DNA of 43,941 nucleotides. Source: Sedimenticola selenatireducens DSM 17993 (GTDB lineage Bacteria > Pseudomonadota > Gammaproteobacteria > Chromatiales > Chromatiaceae). The notes below the pieces were generated by a model. That model saw only the letters and a program-made list of their open reading frames with translations, was not told where the DNA came from and searched no databases. Numbering within the stretch: the stretch's first letter is position 1; each line of letters opens with the position of its first letter. This document shows, in pieces, positions 41,797 through 43,941 of this stretch. The position numbers were made by a program, and so were the translations under genes. Where the stretch lies: NCBI RefSeq assembly GCF_000428045.1, contig NZ_ATZE01000029.1, positions 1-43,941 of the forward strand. The letters are read 5' to 3'.

Positions 41797-43062
41797 ATGA
41801 GAGCACTATATACCTTCTTTCTCTACCTAGCGTTCCCTATCGTTCTGCTCCGTCTCTTCTGGCGGAGCTTGAAGAATCCCGACTACCGGCGACGTATACC
41901 TGAGCGCCTGGGTTGGCTGCCATTTAATGTATTGAAAGAGAGTCTGTGGCTGCACACGGTTTCGGTGGGCGAAACCCAGGCGGCTGAACCGCTGGTGCGG
42001 CGTTTGCAGGAACAATTCCCCGGTATTCCCATTGTGCTCACCACCACCACACCTACCGGCTCTGACCGGGTGAAGCGGCTGTTTGGCGATTCGGTGATCC
42101 ATGCCTATTTCCCCTACGATCTGCCGTTTGCCATCAAGGGGTTTCTGAAGACCCTGCAGCCAAGGCTGCTGGTGATGATGGAAACCGAGGTCTGGCCCAA
42201 TTTGCTGGCCCTGTGCGAGCAGCATTCCATACCCACTATCCTGGCCAACGCCCGTCTCTCGGAGCGCTCCGCCAGGGGCTATGCACGGCTGGGTCCGTTC
42301 ACACGGGAGACCTTCGGTCGTATCGGTCTGGTGGCTGCCCAGTCGCCGGCGGATGCGGAGCGCTTTCTTGGTCTGGGACTGGGGTCGGACCGGGTCCGCG
42401 TCACCGGCAGCATCAAGTTCGATGTCCGCCTGCCGGCGAGCCTGAAGGAGCAGGGCGAGGCGCTACGCCGTACCTGGGAGGGGCGTCCCGTCTGGGTGGC
42501 AGCCAGCACCCGGGAAGGAGAGGATGAGCAGATCCTGGACGCTCATCGCAAGGTGCTGCGGGCACTGCCTGAAGCGCTGCTGGTGCTGGTGCCGCGTCAT
42601 CCGGAGCGATTCGATAAGGTGGCCCTGCTCTGTCAGCGGGAAGGGTTTACATCGGCGCGGCGAACAACGGGTGAGTCCTGTGGCCCGGATATCCAGGTGT
42701 TGCTGGGTGATACCATGGGTGAGCTGACGCTGTTCCTGGCGGCGGCGGATGTCGCCTTCGTGGGCGGCAGCCTGGTGCCGACCGGGGGTCACAATGTGCT
42801 GGAGCCGGCGGCCCTTGGGCTACCGGTTGTGTTCGGTCCCCACATGTTCAATTTTTCCATGATCAGCCGCATGCTGTTGGTCGAGGGCGCCGCGCTTGAG
42901 GTGACTAACACCGAGGCGTTGGCAGAAGTGATTATTGAGTGGTTGTCTGATGCCAGCCTGCGCGCGCGCTTTGGCGAGAACGGACTGCGGGTGGTTGAGG
43001 CCAATCGTGGCGCGCTGGACAGGCTGTTCGATATCATTAGCGGATACCTGGAAGCGGGTTGA
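41797..43062 (+). CDS. waaA: 3-deoxy-D-manno-octulosonic acid (Kdo) transferase
   Basis: WaaA (KdtA) adds Kdo from CMP-Kdo to lipid IVA at the inner membrane, making the LPS inner core. The 421 residues start with an N-terminal membrane anchor (YTFFLYLAFPIVLLRLFW). WLHTVSVGETQAAEPL contains the catalytic Glu (residue 59). FPYDLPFAIKGFLKTLQPRL and METEVWPNLL follow. The C-terminal GT-B domain has FVGGSLVPTGGHNVLEPAAL and VVFGPHMFNF, diagnostic of the family. It follows the wbpM-like gene in the same direction. Presence of waaA supports a Gram-negative LPS producer. Confidence 0.96.
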   Translation: MRALYTFFLYLAFPIVLLRLFWRSLKNPDYRRRIPERLGWLPFNVLKESLWLHTVSVGETQAAEPLVRRLQEQFPGIPIVLTTTTPTGSDRVKRLFGDSVIHAYFPYDLPFAIKGFLKTLQPRLLVMMETEVWPNLLALCEQHSIPTILANARLSERSARGYARLGPFTRETFGRIGLVAAQSPADAERFLGLGLGSDRVRVTGSIKFDVRLPASLKEQGEALRRTWEGRPVWVAASTREGEDEQILDAHRKVLRALPEALLVLVPRHPERFDKVALLCQREGFTSARRTTGESCGPDIQVLLGDTMGELTLFLAAADVAFVGGSLVPTGGHNVLEPAALGLPVVFGPHMFNFSMISRMLLVEGAALEVTNTEALAEVIIEWLSDASLRARFGENGLRVVEANRGALDRLFDIISGYLEAG

Positions 43063-43129
43063 TCTTTGCTGTGGCAATTGGCGGACTCTGAAATAAGAAA
43101 ATTCCTACCCAGGCTTTCCTGAATGACGC

Positions 43130-43153
43130 TATAACTGAAGTCGTTAAACGACT
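43130..43153 (+). promoter_or_regulatory. Candidate -10 and palindrome upstream of the ComEA-like gene
   Basis: TATAAC (43130-43135) is followed by the perfect inverted repeat AGTCGTT-A-AACGACT (43139-43153), which would sit at the transcription start. That is a plausible operator position. No matching -35 is evident. The gene starts at 43200 after AAGGAG. Confidence 0.35.
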
Positions 43154-43199
43154 AGGATGTCATCTCTTTTGATGGGATGTTCTTACAAGGAGTGTATAA

Positions 43200-43472
43200 A
43201 TGAAGCGTTTTAAATTGTTAGTTGGTACCGCTTTGCTGTTGGCGTCCGCCGTCCTTTCGGCCGGCCAGGTGAATATCAATACTGCCACAGCAGAGCAGAT
43301 TGCCACCGAATTGAAGGGGATCGGTGATTCCAAGGCCCAGGCTATCGTGGCCTATCGAACGCAAAACGGTGCCTTCAAAACGGCCGATGATCTGGCCATG
43401 GTCAAGGGTATTGGTGAGAAGACCGTCGCGGCCAACCGGGAAAATATTTTGATCGGCGAGCCGGGTAAGTAG
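43200..43472 (+). CDS. Small exported helix-hairpin-helix protein (ComEA-like)
   Basis: This 90-residue protein has a signal peptide (MKRFKLLVGTALLLASAVLS, cut near SAG) and a tandem helix-hairpin-helix domain. The domain begins VNINTATAEQIATELKGIGD, then AQAIVAYRTQNGAFKTADDL and VKGIGEKTVAANRENIL. This is the standalone ComEA-type protein that binds double-stranded DNA in the periplasm and takes part in DNA uptake in competent bacteria; many non-competent species also have it. AAGGAG lies at good distance before the ATG. A terminator follows directly, so it is a single-gene unit. Confidence 0.92.
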   Translation: MKRFKLLVGTALLLASAVLSAGQVNINTATAEQIATELKGIGDSKAQAIVAYRTQNGAFKTADDLAMVKGIGEKTVAANRENILIGEPGK

Positions 43473-43486
43473 TACGGTAGTAAGTA

Positions 43487-43522
43487 AAAAAAGGGCGCCC
43501 ATACAGGTGGCGCCCTTTTTTT
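43487..43522 (+). terminator. Strong intrinsic terminator after the ComEA-like gene
   Basis: GGGCGCC and GGCGCCC form a 7-base-pair stem around a 9-base loop, flanked by an A-run before and a T-run of seven after it. It is a clear rho-independent terminator that could work in both directions. Confidence 0.95.
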
Positions 43523-43564
43523 GTGTTGCGATCAACTTCGATTGTCGGGTTACGTCTTCGACTA

Positions 43565-43662
43565 GGGCCTGTTAACGCTAATTAGCGCATCTGTAATTAG
43601 TGCGAAATGGATGAAGAACATGAAAAACGGAGGGTGTAAATAATTCTGTGTAACCGCCGGGG
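43565..43662. mobile_element. Insertion-sequence terminal region
   Basis: GGGCCTGTTAACGC (43565-43578) directly after CTA looks like an IS terminus, probably of the IS5-type element whose transposase fragment lies to the right. AGGGTGTAAATAATTCTGTG (43631-43650) just beyond the IS256-type stop codon resembles an IS256-type end. The boundaries are inferred, because the opposite ends are outside the window or lost. Confidence 0.45.
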
Positions 43663-43785
43663 TTATACATAGTCGCTGATGCGGTCCTCAAACTCGATCA
43701 TAAACCGGTTCAGTGCAGCCTTCCAATTTCTGATCGGCATTGTCCATTTTTTTGATGCGTCCATGATTGCGAGGTAGACCACCTT
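43663..43785 (-). pseudogene. IS256-family (mutator) transposase, C-terminal fragment
   Basis: On the minus strand about 40 codons read KVVYLAIMDASKKWTMPIRN then WKAALNRFMIEFEDRISDYV and stop. This is the well-known C-terminus of IS256-type transposases. Everything upstream, including the DDE domain, is missing, replaced at about 43783 by the IS5-type fragment. It is not functional. Confidence 0.87.
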
Positions 43786-43941
43786 CCGGGGCATCCCCCG
43801 CATTTCCCGGCGACAGAGAAAATGTCACCGCCGTTTGTGCGCCGGCTGCAACCATATGAATTTTGGTTGTCCATCCGGCTCGCGATTTACCGATAGATTG
43901 TTCACCGTTTTTTTTAACGCTCCAGTGCCATCGGGATGAAC
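43783..43941 (-). pseudogene. IS5-family (IS427-like) transposase, partial
   Basis: Minus-strand sequence entering from the window edge reads VHPDGTGALKK in one frame. After a run of eight A it reads NGEQSIGKSRAGWTTKIHMV, then AVTFSLSPGNAGDAPEG in the frame shifted by -1. This is the central part of IS5/IS427-type DDE transposases. In that group orfA and orfB are joined by a frameshift at an A-run, so the shift at 43908-43915 may be original rather than damage. The copy is cut at about 43785 where IS256-type sequence begins. Confidence 0.85.

Overview
The window reads as a stretch of chromosome from a GC-rich gammaproteobacterium. The evidence is LPS-type envelope genes (waaA, a Wzm/Wzt glycan exporter), a type II secretion operon in the Xanthomonas xps order, a DUF3144 protein, and REP-type repeats with a GTAG head. 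The surface-protein family and the general gene style remind me of marine sulfur-oxidising Chromatiales and their relatives. That placement is inference, because no rRNA or tRNA gene lies in the window.

Layout. 1-564: leader without a convincing gene, with a candidate promoter for galU. 565-1437: galU. 1612-2719: two minus-strand orphan genes for exported proteins (one lipoprotein). 3294-4460: a LuxR-type regulator. 4726-16045: a rhamnosyltransferase-like GT2 followed by a complete T2SS operon in the order gspE-F-G-H-I-J-K-L-M-(C/N-like)-D. 16712-19897: a probably abundant secreted surface protein with a strong terminator, then a lipoprotein and a periplasmic parvulin isomerase. 19943-24304: ABC glycan exporter (permease and ATPase), an LpxL-like acyltransferase homologue and a methyltransferase. 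24417-37981: a DUF3144 protein, a large GT2-GT4 fusion, a sulfotransferase, a minus-strand trio (HAD-like protein, GT4, GT2 with coiled coil), then GT2, an SDR protein, glucose-6-phosphate isomerase and a PglC-like phosphoglycosyl transferase. 38162-39630: a decayed metallo-beta-lactamase/beta-CASP RNase gene. 39812-43062: a WbpM-type dehydratase and waaA. 43200-43472: a ComEA-like helix-hairpin-helix protein with terminator. 43565-43941: remnants of an IS5-family and an IS256-family element fused together.

How the genes could work together. GalU, Pgi, WbpM and the SDR protein supply and modify sugars. The PglC-like enzyme starts glycan assembly on a lipid carrier, the glycosyltransferases extend it, and the methyltransferase and sulfotransferase may cap or decorate it. 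Wzm/Wzt exports it, with the Wzt C-terminal domain probably reading the cap. WaaA builds the Kdo inner core on which such a glycan could sit. The T2SS sits directly upstream of a highly codon-biased exported protein and a periplasmic folding factor, which suggests but does not prove a secreted surface layer made by dedicated machinery.

The most unusual observation is a tandem, REP-derived insertion read in frame inside the large glycosyltransferase (26559-26697). It carries the same GTAG-headed palindrome that lies free in intergenic DNA at 28486 and, decayed, at 16066 and perhaps 255. I found no CRISPR array, no tRNA or rRNA, and no clear defence system.
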